In this document: positions 33,530-41,886 of the stretch, piece by piece
Numbering within the stretch: position 1 is the first letter of the stretch
Layout: the number at the start of each line of letters is the position of its first letter
From: Bacillota bacterium
GTDB lineage: Bacteria > Bacillota > Sulfobacillia > JAJYWN01 > JAJZPE01
Direction of reading: 5' to 3'
DNA length: 46,305 bases
Assembly: GCA_036504675.1 (NCBI GenBank)
Contig: DASXUT010000145.1
Coordinates: 1 to 46,305 of the forward strand
Translations under genes and position numbers: made by a program
The notes under the pieces: generated by a model
Told to the model about the DNA's origin: nothing
The model's database searches: none
Seen by the model: only the letters and a program-made list of their open reading frames with translations

Positions 33530-34356
33530 TGGGTGTGGCCCAGCTCGGGCTTCATGGCCTCATCGGGCTCTATGGGCCCAAGGTCGCCGGGACGCCGGCG
33601 GCGGCCGCCACGGTGGCGGCCCCGACCGGATCGACCGCGCCGGCCCAGACGGTGACGGGCGCTGATCCGTTGCGGCCAAGGAAGGACTTCGCTTTTGGCT
33701 TCCTCCTCGGCAATATCCTGCCGGACACGGACTTCTTCTTATTGGTCCTGGCCTATCTCTTCACTCCGGCGGCCGTCACCCTGCACCGGTCGTTCAGCCA
33801 CAGCCTGGTCACCATCGCCCTCCTGACCCTCATCCTATGGCTCGCCCGCGGCCAGGCCGGGCGGCCCCTGGCCTGGGGGGTCGGCCTCGGCATGGTCACT
33901 CACGCGGTGGTCGACATGGTCGTCTGGTTCAGCTCGGTCAACTTCCTGTGGCCCCTTGGCTACCTCGGCGTGCCGAGCGTGGTTAACCTCTGGGGCGGCT
34001 TCGAGACCCCGCCCGTCCTTTCGAACCTCCTGGGCGCGGCCGACTACCTGGCCTTCGCCCTGTACTTCCTGGCCATCCGGTCGGCCGCCAAGCGGTCCGG
34101 CGCGGTGGCCGCCCTCCTCCCCCGCCTGAACCTGTTCATCAACCTGAATTGGGTCCTGATGGTCATCTTCGGGGCCCTGTCCTTCTTTCTCAGTGGGAGC
34201 CTCTTCAACATCGCCCACTACGCCATCTTCACCCTCGTCCTGCTGCCCATCGTCCTCTGGGTGACCTTCAAGTTCCGGCCGGCCATCGAGGCCTTCAGCG
34301 TCGGGACGCCCGGCCCGGACGCGAGCAGCAAGGGGGCCGTCGCCCGGGCGGCCTGA
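33529..34356 (+). CDS. YdjM-like membrane-bound metal-dependent hydrolase family protein (DUF457)
   Basis: A 275-residue membrane protein with about six helices. LLGNILPDTDFF, LHRSFSHSLVT and THAVVDMV carry the Asp and His residues of the DUF457/YdjM metal-site pattern. The family is called putative hydrolase; the substrate is not known. An Ala/Pro/Thr-rich segment (about residues 20-45) interrupts the N-terminus before the first motif. The ATG at 33529 is chosen for its TGATG coupling to the leader; ATG 33520 is possible but has no better ribosome site. Confidence 0.75.
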   Translation: MGVAQLGLHGLIGLYGPKVAGTPAAAATVAAPTGSTAPAQTVTGADPLRPRKDFAFGFLLGNILPDTDFFLLVLAYLFTPAAVTLHRSFSHSLVTIALLTLILWLARGQAGRPLAWGVGLGMVTHAVVDMVVWFSSVNFLWPLGYLGVPSVVNLWGGFETPPVLSNLLGAADYLAFALYFLAIRSAAKRSGAVAALLPRLNLFINLNWVLMVIFGALSFFLSGSLFNIAHYAIFTLVLLPIVLWVTFKFRPAIEAFSVGTPGPDASSKGAVARAA

Positions 34357-34445
34357 CCAGTCGGCGGACTGTTGACCCGGGGGGTCAGAGACAAGTCGCC
34401 CCGGCCATGACCGCGAAGCGCGATGCAAGGAAGGCAACGAAAGTA

Positions 34446-34480
34446 ACGAAAGGAGACGACCCCGAGTCGTCTCCTTTCGT
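34446..34480. terminator. Strong terminator hairpin between converging genes
   Basis: A 15-base perfect stem (34446-34460 with 34466-34480) and loop CCCGA. The arms end ACGAAAGGAG/CTCCTTTCGT like the hairpin at 17663. It lies between the YdjM-like gene and the end of ahbD and can serve both. Confidence 0.75.
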
Positions 34481-34557
34481 CATGGGCCGGGTCTCGGCGA
34501 TGATGACCGGACTGTCGGCGGCCCGCCCGCCTGCCGCGCGACGAAAAGGGGGGCTTC

Positions 34558-35679
34558 TCAGCCTTGCTCCCCCGCCGCGGTCGTCCGACCGTGATCCAGG
34601 TCCTGCCCCCGCCCCGGTTGGTACAGGCAGAACGGCTCCTCGTCGAGGTAGTCGCCGGTCACCCCATAAGCCCGAGCCCGGCAGCCGGCGCAGACGTTGC
34701 GGTATTCGCACCGGCCGCACTTGCCCTTGAGGTGGCCGGTCTCGCGGAGGTCCCGGAAGACCGGCGACCCCTCCCAGATCTGGCGAAGGGTCTGCTCTTC
34801 GACGTTGCCGGCCGCGATGGGCAGGTAACCGCAGGGCTGGACCTGCCCGGTGTGGGAGACGAAGAGGACTCCCGTGCCGGCCAGGCAACCCTTGGTCATG
34901 GCGGCCATCCCGTCGCTTTCGAAGGTGATCTTCCGTCCTTCGGCCTTGGCCCGTTGGCGGATGATCCGGTAGTAGTGGGGGGCACAGGTCGCCTTGAACT
35001 CGATGGAGGCCTTTCGCGAAGCCTCATAGAGCCAGGTGAGCACGCGCTCGTACTCATCGGCCGGGAGCATCTGGCGGTCGGCGATCTCCAGCCCGCAGCC
35101 TACGGGGACGAGCATGAAGATGTGCAGGGCGTTGGCTCCGTGATCCAGGGCGAGCCTGAGGATATCCTCGACCTCGCCGACGTTGTGCTTTGCCAGGGAC
35201 GTGTTGAACTGGAGGCTCATCCCCCGCCGCTTGAGCCGGTCGAAGCCGGCCAGGGCGGCCTCGAAACTTCCCGGCAGGCCCCGGAAGGTGTCGTGGGTCC
35301 TGGCGTTGGCCCCATCGATGCTGATGCTGACCCGCTTGACTCCGCTGGCCACGATGCGGTCGGCGACGGCGTCGTCGACCAGCGTGCCGTTGGTGGCCAG
35401 GGCCACGCGGAGGCCGCGGCCGGTGGCGTACTCGGCGATCTCGAAGACGTCGGGCCGGTAGAGGGGCTCGCCGCCGGTGAGGATCAGGATCGGGCTGGCG
35501 AACTCGGTGATCTGGTCGACCAGAACCTTGGCTTCGGCTGTGGTCAGCTCGTCGGGCGAGCGCTCCGCCTGGGCTGTCGCCCGGCAATGGAGGCACTTCA
35601 GATTGCAGCCGTCGGTCAGCTCCCAAAACATCACTCGGAGCTGGTTCGGGCGCGGTGGGCCGCCCTTCGCCTCAGTCAT
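34558..35679 (-). CDS. ahbD: Heme synthase AhbD (radical SAM, SPASM)
   Basis: AhbD converts iron-coproporphyrin III to heme by oxidative decarboxylation of two propionates, the last step of the siroheme route. The 373-residue protein has the radical SAM CNLKCLHC cluster (Cys25, Cys29, Cys32), GGEP (69-72) and a C-terminal auxiliary cluster region with Cys265, Cys283, Cys321, Cys324, Cys330, Cys333 and Cys351. The segments GTGVLFVSHTGQVQPCGYLP and RARAYGVTGDYL are characteristic. The ATG at 35679 overlaps the end of ahbC by eight bases. Other SPASM maturases look similar, but the partner genes settle the call. Confidence 0.9.
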   Translation of the reverse strand: MTEAKGGPPRPNQLRVMFWELTDGCNLKCLHCRATAQAERSPDELTTAEAKVLVDQITEFASPILILTGGEPLYRPDVFEIAEYATGRGLRVALATNGTLVDDAVADRIVASGVKRVSISIDGANARTHDTFRGLPGSFEAALAGFDRLKRRGMSLQFNTSLAKHNVGEVEDILRLALDHGANALHIFMLVPVGCGLEIADRQMLPADEYERVLTWLYEASRKASIEFKATCAPHYYRIIRQRAKAEGRKITFESDGMAAMTKGCLAGTGVLFVSHTGQVQPCGYLPIAAGNVEEQTLRQIWEGSPVFRDLRETGHLKGKCGRCEYRNVCAGCRARAYGVTGDYLDEEPFCLYQPGRGQDLDHGRTTAAGEQG

Positions 35680-36892
35680 CGGCGTCCGCCCCCGCGGCGG
35701 CCGCACCCCGGCCCAGCCCGATCTCCCGGTCCGTCAAGTAGCAGGCCGGGTCGGACTCCCAGAAGTCGCCGGTGGCGGCTTCGGCCCGGGCCCGGAAGTT
35801 GCCGTTGCAGAGTTCGAGCCACTTGCATTCGGAGCAGCGGCCCTTGAGCAGACCCCGGCGGTCTTTCAACCCTTTCAGGATGGGCTGCGACAGGTCGGTC
35901 CAGATCTCCCCGAACTTGCGCCGGCGGACGTTCCCGAAGGTGTGGTGGGTGGTGAACTGGTCGGGGTGAACGTAGCCGAGGTTGTCGACGTTGGCGATGG
36001 CAATGCCGGTGTTGTTGCCCCCGTTGAATTGCAGGAGGGTCAGGGCGTCGGCCGCCCGCTTCGGATCCTCCTTCAGCAGCCGGAGATAAAGGTAAATGGC
36101 GTCGGCGTGGTTGTCGACGGTCAGGATGTCTTTCTCGATGCCCCGGGCGTACCAGTCGCGGACGCGGTCGATGACCTGGTCGATGACCCTCCGCGTGTCA
36201 TCGTGCGGCAGGTCGTCCTTGGAGATACCCTCGCCCCGGCCGGAGTAGACCAGGTGATAGAAGCAGGCCCGCGGGACGCCTTCCTTCTCGATCAGGTCGA
36301 GGACGGCCGGGACGTCGAGGTAGTTGTGTTGGGTGATGGTGAACCGCAGGCCGACCTTCTGATTGACGGCCAGGCAGTTGCGGATGCCCTCGACGGCGGC
36401 CTGATAGGCCCCCTTGTGCCCGCGGAACTTGTCGTTGTGCTCGCCGATTCCGTCGAGGCTGACCCCGACATAGGAGAAGCCGGCCTCCTTGACCTGCCGG
36501 GCCTTGTCCGGAGTGATCAGGGTGCCGTTGGTCGAGATGACCGTGCGAATGCCCTTGTCCTTGGCGTAGACGCCGAGCTCGAGAAGGTCCGGCCGGATGA
36601 ACGGCTCGCCGCCCGAGAAGAGGAGGACCGGCACGCGGAACTCGGCCAGGTCATCGATGAACCGGCGGGCCTCGACGGTGCTCATCTCATCGGGGTATTC
36701 GCGGTTTTCCGAGTCGGCGTAGCAGTGGAGGCAATGAAGGTTGCAGCGCCGGGTCGAGGTCCAGACGACGACCGGCCGCTTGTCCATGGCGAACTGGAGC
36801 ATGTTCGCCGGGAGCTTGTCCGTTTCGCGATTGTAGCGAAGAGTGTCACCGGGGGTGACCATACCGCAAAGGAGCTTGGAGATACCGATCAT
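35672..36892 (-). CDS. ahbC: 12,18-didecarboxysiroheme deacetylase AhbC (radical SAM, SPASM)
   Basis: AhbC removes the two acetate side chains of didecarboxysiroheme to give iron-coproporphyrin III. The 406-residue protein opens MIGISKLLCGMVTPGDTLRY, as AhbC/NirJ proteins do. It has CNLHCLHC (Cys50, Cys54, Cys57), GGEPFIRPDL, SLDGIGEHNDKFRG and a C-terminal cysteine set (RCSECKWLELC...CY). NirJ of heme d1 synthesis is the close alternative; the adjoining ahbD favours AhbC. The ATG follows GAGGAGGCG, and a strong promoter lies about 100 bases upstream. Confidence 0.92.
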   Translation of the reverse strand: MIGISKLLCGMVTPGDTLRYNRETDKLPANMLQFAMDKRPVVVWTSTRRCNLHCLHCYADSENREYPDEMSTVEARRFIDDLAEFRVPVLLFSGGEPFIRPDLLELGVYAKDKGIRTVISTNGTLITPDKARQVKEAGFSYVGVSLDGIGEHNDKFRGHKGAYQAAVEGIRNCLAVNQKVGLRFTITQHNYLDVPAVLDLIEKEGVPRACFYHLVYSGRGEGISKDDLPHDDTRRVIDQVIDRVRDWYARGIEKDILTVDNHADAIYLYLRLLKEDPKRAADALTLLQFNGGNNTGIAIANVDNLGYVHPDQFTTHHTFGNVRRRKFGEIWTDLSQPILKGLKDRRGLLKGRCSECKWLELCNGNFRARAEAATGDFWESDPACYLTDREIGLGRGAAAAGADADD

Positions 36893-36997
36893 TGAGCCAC
36901 GCCTCCTCGTCCGCCTTCACCCGCCGATTCGCGTCCTGCCGATGATAGCGGCTCTTTCTATATACCGAACTAAAAACAGTCCTTTGGCACCTTACTT

Positions 36998-37027
36998 ATA
37001 ATAAACCGCGCGAGTAGCCAAAGTCAA
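36998..37027 (-). promoter_or_regulatory. Strong promoter for ahbC-ahbD
   Basis: Minus-strand TTGACT (37027-37022) and TATTAT (37003-36998) are 18 bases apart in an AT-rich patch. Start of transcription near 36991 gives a leader of about 100 bases. A second AT-rich stretch with TATATA lies within that leader. Confidence 0.65.
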
Positions 37028-37086
37028 CGAATGAAGCTGGGCGGCTTGGCAAAGAGGCCGCTGCGAGCCCGCCCGCTGCCCGCTCC

Positions 37087-37115
37087 GCATACCCGTCCCC
37101 GCCCTCCGATATACT
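37087..37115 (+). promoter_or_regulatory. Possible sigma-E (sporulation) promoter of ylbJ
   Basis: GCATACC (37087-37093), 14 bases, then GATATACT (37108-37115) resembles the sigma-E -35 (with ATA) and -10 (CATACANT) elements at the right spacing. It fits the sigma-E control of ylbJ in Bacillus. Confidence 0.4.
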
Positions 37116-37149
37116 CTAGCGATCTTCGCTGGACGGAGGCGACACCGAC

Positions 37150-38454
37150 ATGCGGAGCGGAGCCGGCGCCAGCGTGCGCGGCAGGCCATGGGGGGCCACC
37201 CTGGCCGGGCTATTGACCCTGATCCTCACCCTGACCCTCGTCTTCTACGCCGAGGAAGGCTACCACGCCGCGGCCGATGGCCTCAAGCTGTTCCTCAACG
37301 TCGTCTTCCCTTCCCTTCTGCCCTTCTTCGTCCTCTCCGAGATCATGCTCGGCATGGGCGTCGTCCACTTCATGGGGGTCGTCTTCGAGCCCCTGATGCG
37401 GCCGCTTTTCAACGTCCCGGGGATCGGCTCCTTCGTCCTCTCGATGGGCCTGGCCGCGGGCTATCCAATGGACGCCGTGATCACCGCCAAGTTCCGGGCC
37501 AACAAGATGTGCACGCGGATCGAGGGGGAACGGCTGTTGGCCTTCACCAACACGGCCGACCCCCTGTTCATCTTCGGGGCCGTCGCCGTGGGCATGTTCG
37601 GGATGCCCCGGCTGGGCTACGCCATGGCCGCCGCCCATTACCTGTCGGCCCTCTGCGTCGGCCTGTGCTATCGGTTCTATGGGTTGCGGGCGGAGCGGCG
37701 AGGACCGGGCAAGGCCGCGGGAGGCACCTCCCTCCCGTCCGAGGGCCGGGCCGGCGAAGGCGGGTTCATGCTGGTCCGCGCGGCCAAGGCCCTCTACCGC
37801 GCCCGCCGGGAGGACGGCCGGTCCCTTGGCAAGATGCTCGGCGACGCGGTCACCGAGTCGATCCAGACCCTCCTGATGATCTGCGGCTTCATCATGCTCT
37901 TCTCGGTGGTGATCAAGGTCCTCGCGGCGGTCGGGGCGGTCGCCGCCGTCGCCCATTTCCTCTCGCCGGCCCTCACCCTCTTCGGGATCAGCCAAGATCT
38001 GGTGTCGGCGATGCTCTCCGGCCTCTTCGAGATCGACGTCGGGACGGTGGCCGCCAGCGTGGCCAACGCCCCCTTCCTCCAGAAGGTCGCCGTGGCCAGC
38101 GCGATCATCGCCTGGAGCGGCCTATCCGTCCACGGCCAGGTGATGAACGTCCTTTCGGGGACGGATATCCGGATGGGGGCCTACATGTTCGCCCGTCTCC
38201 TCCATGCCCTCTTCGCCGCCACCTTCACCATCCTCTTCCTCGGACCGGCCGCTCCGGCCATCGACATCATCGCCCGGCCGGCCTTCAGCCGGCTGGCCTT
38301 CGCCCCCCTCCTCGGCCTCGGCAGCGGCTTCTGGCGGGCCTTCGGCCTGGGGTTTCAGCTGTTCGCGGTCTCCCTCGGGATCATGGCCCTAGCCGGGCTG
38401 GGCCTGGTCGTTGCCGAGAACTGGCGGCGCCTGCGGGTGAGGGTCATCCGCTGA
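37150..38454 (+). CDS. ylbJ: Sporulation integral membrane protein YlbJ
   Basis: A 434-residue membrane protein with nucleoside-recognition/Gate-type domains and about nine to ten helices. The YlbJ hallmarks are FPSLLPFFVLSEIMLGMGVV, PLMRPLFNVPG, GLAAGYPMDAVITAKFR and ERLLAFTNTADPLFIFGAVAVGMFG. In Bacillus subtilis YlbJ is made in the mother cell and is needed for heat-resistant spores. A polar insert near residues 180-220 is longer than I would expect. The ATG follows GGAGGCGACACCGAC. It is the clearest sign of a spore-forming lineage in the window. Confidence 0.9.
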   Translation: MRSGAGASVRGRPWGATLAGLLTLILTLTLVFYAEEGYHAAADGLKLFLNVVFPSLLPFFVLSEIMLGMGVVHFMGVVFEPLMRPLFNVPGIGSFVLSMGLAAGYPMDAVITAKFRANKMCTRIEGERLLAFTNTADPLFIFGAVAVGMFGMPRLGYAMAAAHYLSALCVGLCYRFYGLRAERRGPGKAAGGTSLPSEGRAGEGGFMLVRAAKALYRARREDGRSLGKMLGDAVTESIQTLLMICGFIMLFSVVIKVLAAVGAVAAVAHFLSPALTLFGISQDLVSAMLSGLFEIDVGTVAASVANAPFLQKVAVASAIIAWSGLSVHGQVMNVLSGTDIRMGAYMFARLLHALFAATFTILFLGPAAPAIDIIARPAFSRLAFAPLLGLGSGFWRAFGLGFQLFAVSLGIMALAGLGLVVAENWRRLRVRVIR

Positions 38455-38455
38455 A

Positions 38456-38483
38456 TTGAGCAAGCCCGAAGACCAGGTATAAT
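38456..38483 (+). promoter_or_regulatory. Orphan sigma-A promoter pointing antisense into the M16 gene
   Basis: TTGAGC (38456-38461), 16 bases, then a perfect TATAAT (38478-38483), just after the ylbJ stop. No plus-strand gene follows for 3 kb. A 7-base hairpin (CGACAAG/CTTGTCG) lies about 20 bases downstream. Confidence 0.45.
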
Positions 38484-38558
38484 GGTCTAGATTTTCAGAC
38501 GACAAGGTTCTTGTCGCGACTGCGGCGTCGACTCTCCCGTCACGGCTTCTGGCCCCAC

Positions 38559-41240
38559 CTAGACGTCATCCGCGGGGCCCGCGACCACCAGGATGTGGCG
38601 GTCCGGATCGAGGTGGCGCTGAACGGCGGCCAGGACCTGGTCGGCCGTGATGCCGGCATAGGTCGATGGGATGAGCTGAAGGTAGTCAGGATCCAGCTGG
38701 TAGAGTTCCATTTCCACCAATGCCTTGGCCAGGCCCTCGGCGGTCTCGATGGATAGGGGGAGAACGCCGGTCAGGTAACCCACGGCGGTATCGAGTTCAT
38801 CTGGTCCGACGGGCTCGCTCACCAGCCGTCGCAGATGGCCGACGATGGTGATGACGGCCGCACCGACGCTGGAGGGGCTGACCCCGGCGCTGACCGACCA
38901 TGGCGCCGGACCGAGCCTGGGCGCGAAGGAACTGCCGACCCGATAGGCCAGCCCGCGCCGGTCACGGAGGTCGTCTCCGAGGCGGCCGCCCAGGCCGAGC
39001 CGACCGACAATCAGGTCGGCCAGGACGAAGGGGTGGTAGTCGGTGTCCGAGCGAGAGATGGTCGGGAGACCAAGGAGGATTTCGGTCTGCGACTTGCCGG
39101 CCAGGTGTCGGTGGACGACCGCCGGTCGGTCCGGGCGGCCGATGGCCGGCGCCGCCGTCATGGGAGCCGGGGCATCCGGGGGGGTGAAGCGACCGAAGGC
39201 CTCCCCCAGCGCGTCGAGCATGGCCTCACGGTCGAGCCCCCCGACGGCGGCCAGGATCAAGCGGTCCGGGACGAGACGGGCCCGGTAGAAGCGGCGCAGG
39301 GCAACCGCCTCGGCCCGGCCGACGTCCGACGGGTGGCCCAGGGCGGGATACCGGTACGGGTGTCCCGCCGGGTAGGCGGTCTCGTGGAAGAGCCGCGCGG
39401 CCAGCCTCCTGGAGTCCGCCTCTCCCTCGCTCAGGCGGGTCAGGAACTGTCCCTTGAGCTTGTCGACCTCGGCCTCGGGAAAGGTCGGCGCGAGGACAGC
39501 ATCGGTCAACAAGGACAGGGCTTTGGAGAAGTCCTCGCCGAGCGACGCGGTGGATAGTGTGATGGTGTCAGGGTCGGAAGAGGCCGAGAGGGACAGGCCC
39601 AGAGCGTCGGTCTCCTCGTTCTGCCGTTCGAAAGAACGCCGGGTGTTACCATGCAAAGCCCCCTCGGCGGCCAGGGCCCGGAAGCCGGCGCGGGCTTCCG
39701 CTTCATCGGGGTAAGCCATGGTCAGCGTCGCTCGGGTGACCGCCAATTCCAGCCCCGGGCGGGTCACGGCCAGGGCCGTCACCCCATTCGCGAGCCGCCG
39801 GCGGGCGATCGTTTCTGGACCGGGCAGGCTGGTCCCCGGGCCGGGTAGCCGCGGACCCAAGGTCCGGCCCCCAGCTCCCGGCGTCCTGAAAAAGAAGGCC
39901 CCGCCGGCCTTGACCCGATGAGCTCGGCCGCGGCTGGCGGCGGCCTGGCCGAGGGTTCCCTCCCCCCGGCCCTCGGCGTCCGGGACGAACCGGCCGACGG
40001 TACGGTTATCCGGGCCCAGGAACTCCCCGGCGGCCGCCCTGACCTCCGCCGCCGTAACCCCAAGGACCAGTTCCGGGAGCTCGTCGGCCAGGCTCGGGCA
40101 ACTCAATACCTCGGTCAGGCCAAGGCTCATCGCCTGCTGCTCGACCCCCTCGGCCGAGTAGGCCAGCTGTGCCCGGACCTGCTTCTTGGCCCTGTCCAAC
40201 TCCGCCGCCGAGATCTCCTCGGCCATCAGTCGGTCGACCTCGACGGCGATGACCCGTTCGAGGGCGGCGGCGCCCACGCCGGCCCTGGCCGTGGCCAGGA
40301 TGGTCAGCAGCCCGGGGTCGGCGGTGAGGCCGATCCGGGTGGAGACCGTCGTCGCCAGGCGGGCCTGGATCAGCGCGCGGTACAGCCGGGAAGACCGGCC
40401 CATGGTCCGGCCACCCCAGCCCAGCGGGCTCTTCCCGCCGCTCATGACGGCGTCCAGGACGAGTAGGGCGGCGGTCCGGGGGTGGCCCGCCGGCGGGGTA
40501 TGGTAGGCGAAGAGGACGTAATTGGTCGGTCCGGGGCGGCCCACGGTCAGGCGCCGCTCCCCGTCCTGACGTGGCTCGGACGGCGGTTCCGGGCGGTCAC
40601 CGGGCCCGCCCGGAATGGCCTCAAAGTGCTTGTCCAAAAGGGCCGCGGCCCATCCGATGTCGATGTCGCCGACCAGCACGGCGACCGCGTTCTCGGGGAC
40701 ATAGTGGCGTTGATAGTAGGCGAAGAGCTCGTCCCGGGTCAGGGCGACCAGATCCTCCCTGGCCCCGATGACCCCGAGGCGATAGGGGTGGACGCGAAAG
40801 GCCGCCGCGGTCACCGCCTCGTCCAACCAGAAGATGGGGTCGTTCTCCGCCCCTTCCCGTTCGGCCAGGATGACGCCACGTTCGGCGGCCACCTCGGCCG
40901 GCCCGAACAGGCAGTTGACCATCCGGTCGGCCTCGACCTCCAGACCCAGTTCGACGCAATCCGCCGGGAGGGTCTCGAAGAAGGCCGTCAGGTCCTCGGT
41001 GGTGAAGCCGTTCCAGACCCCACCGTTGGTGCTGACCAGCCGGTCCAGCGTCCCCCTGGGGAAGCGCGGCGTCCCCTTGAACATCATGTGCTCGACCCAG
41101 TGGGTGACGCCGGTCGCCCCCGGCCGCTCGAACCGCGCCCCGACGCGGTAGAACATGAAAAAAGCGGCCACCGGGTTCCGTCGGTCCTCCCGAACGATCA
41201 CCGTCATGCCGTTCTTCAGGTGGTGCCGAAATGTCGCCAC
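38559..41240 (-). CDS. M16 family zinc metallopeptidase, two halves in one chain
   Basis: An 893-residue protein with two M16 units. The N-terminal unit has the inverted zinc motif HWVEH (His47, Glu50, His51) and the third ligand Glu127 in VILAE, so it should be catalytic. The C-terminal unit (about 470-893) lacks HxxEH but keeps the fold pattern (VGRLGLGGRLGDDLRDRRGLAY), as in regulatory M16 partners. These normally pair as two proteins; here they are fused. There is no signal peptide. The GTG at 41240 follows GGGAGG and gives VATFRHHLKNGMTVIV, the usual first strand. Confidence 0.92.
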   Translation of the reverse strand: MATFRHHLKNGMTVIVREDRRNPVAAFFMFYRVGARFERPGATGVTHWVEHMMFKGTPRFPRGTLDRLVSTNGGVWNGFTTEDLTAFFETLPADCVELGLEVEADRMVNCLFGPAEVAAERGVILAEREGAENDPIFWLDEAVTAAAFRVHPYRLGVIGAREDLVALTRDELFAYYQRHYVPENAVAVLVGDIDIGWAAALLDKHFEAIPGGPGDRPEPPSEPRQDGERRLTVGRPGPTNYVLFAYHTPPAGHPRTAALLVLDAVMSGGKSPLGWGGRTMGRSSRLYRALIQARLATTVSTRIGLTADPGLLTILATARAGVGAAALERVIAVEVDRLMAEEISAAELDRAKKQVRAQLAYSAEGVEQQAMSLGLTEVLSCPSLADELPELVLGVTAAEVRAAAGEFLGPDNRTVGRFVPDAEGRGEGTLGQAAASRGRAHRVKAGGAFFFRTPGAGGRTLGPRLPGPGTSLPGPETIARRRLANGVTALAVTRPGLELAVTRATLTMAYPDEAEARAGFRALAAEGALHGNTRRSFERQNEETDALGLSLSASSDPDTITLSTASLGEDFSKALSLLTDAVLAPTFPEAEVDKLKGQFLTRLSEGEADSRRLAARLFHETAYPAGHPYRYPALGHPSDVGRAEAVALRRFYRARLVPDRLILAAVGGLDREAMLDALGEAFGRFTPPDAPAPMTAAPAIGRPDRPAVVHRHLAGKSQTEILLGLPTISRSDTDYHPFVLADLIVGRLGLGGRLGDDLRDRRGLAYRVGSSFAPRLGPAPWSVSAGVSPSSVGAAVITIVGHLRRLVSEPVGPDELDTAVGYLTGVLPLSIETAEGLAKALVEMELYQLDPDYLQLIPSTYAGITADQVLAAVQRHLDPDRHILVVAGPADDV

Positions 41241-41471
41241 GTCGTGACCTCCCGGGCGGAGGTAACGTGCCGCTCTTGCGCCGCCCATTCAGTGCTTCGT
41301 CGGCCGGGGCCCATTCCCTTCCCGAGTTATCTGACGACCGGGCCAATTGGGAGGCTTCAGGCAGAGACGCCGGCATACCGGCACTGGCCGGCGCTCCGGC
41401 GCGTCGGCCCGTCGGCGCCGACCCACGCTCGGGGCCGACCCGCATCCAGCAGATTTGTCACCGGGCCTCCC

Positions 41472-41500
41472 TTGACAACAGGCCCACTTTGGTCTATAAG
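41472..41500 (+). promoter_or_regulatory. Near-consensus sigma-A promoter before fmdB
   Basis: TTGACA (41472-41477), 17 bases, TATAAG (41495-41500). Transcription should begin near 41507, only about 15 bases before an intrinsic terminator. From the M16 start (41240) to this promoter no gene or other site is evident apart from GC-rich inverted repeats near 41365-41430. Confidence 0.75.
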
Positions 41501-41520
41501 AAATTATGAGGGATCACTTC

Positions 41521-41546
41521 AGCCAGCTTTGTTAGGCTGGCTTTTT
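41521..41546 (+). terminator. Intrinsic terminator/attenuator in the fmdB leader
   Basis: Stem AGCCAGC (41521-41527) / GCTGGCT (41536-41542), an eight-base loop and TTTTT (41542-41546). It sits between the promoter and the fmdB ribosome site. A full stop here would release an RNA of only about 40 bases. Confidence 0.75.
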
Positions 41547-41574
41547 GCCGATGTCTGCGGGAGGCTTGAGAGAC

Positions 41575-41841
41575 ATGCCAGTCTATGAGTACAAATGCCC
41601 GAAGTGCGGCCATTTCGAGGTCGAGCAGCCGATCACCGCCGAGGTCCTGTCGACCTGCCCCAAGTGCGGCAAGCCGATCAAGAAACTGATCAGCCGGTCG
41701 GCGGTCATCTTCAAGGGCTCAGGCTTTTATGTCACGGACAACCGCAAACCGGACCACAAGAGTGAAGCCGGGGGTGACTCGAGCCAATCCCCGTCGAGCA
41801 GCAAGGACAGCAAGCCGTCGACGGACGCGGCCGGCGCCTGA
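41575..41841 (+). CDS. FmdB-family zinc ribbon protein
   Basis: An 88-residue protein. The N-terminus [16 protein letters not shown] and the second pair [25 protein letters not shown] form the FmdB/CxxC-CxxC zinc ribbon. The last 35 residues are a Ser/Asp/Lys-rich disordered tail. FmdB-type proteins were linked to formamidase and amidase regulation in Methylophilus, but in most bacteria the role is unknown. The ATG at 41575 follows GGGAGGC; an in-frame ATG 30 bases upstream lacks a ribosome site. Expression is probably limited by the leader terminator. Confidence 0.9.
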   Translation: MPVYEYKCPKCGHFEVEQPITAEVLSTCPKCGKPIKKLISRSAVIFKGSGFYVTDNRKPDHKSEAGGDSSQSPSSSKDSKPSTDAAGA

Positions 41842-41854
41842 CCGGTCAGGCGCC
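41833..41854. repeat. Perfect 22-base palindrome over the fmdB stop codon
   Basis: GGCGCCTGACC followed by its exact complement. It includes the TGA of fmdB. As RNA it would be an 11-base stem with no loop, so it is better seen as a dyad for a dimeric protein or a chance result of GC-rich sequence. Confidence 0.5.
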
Positions 41855-41886
41855 TGGAGGTTTGCCTGGGCGCACCGCGCGCAAAA

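Noticed and set aside
34558-36892. AhbC and AhbD as PqqE/peptide-maturation radical SAM proteins
   Set aside because: No precursor peptide gene is nearby, and the GTGVLFVSH and MIGISKLLCG segments plus the siroheme genes point to heme synthesis.
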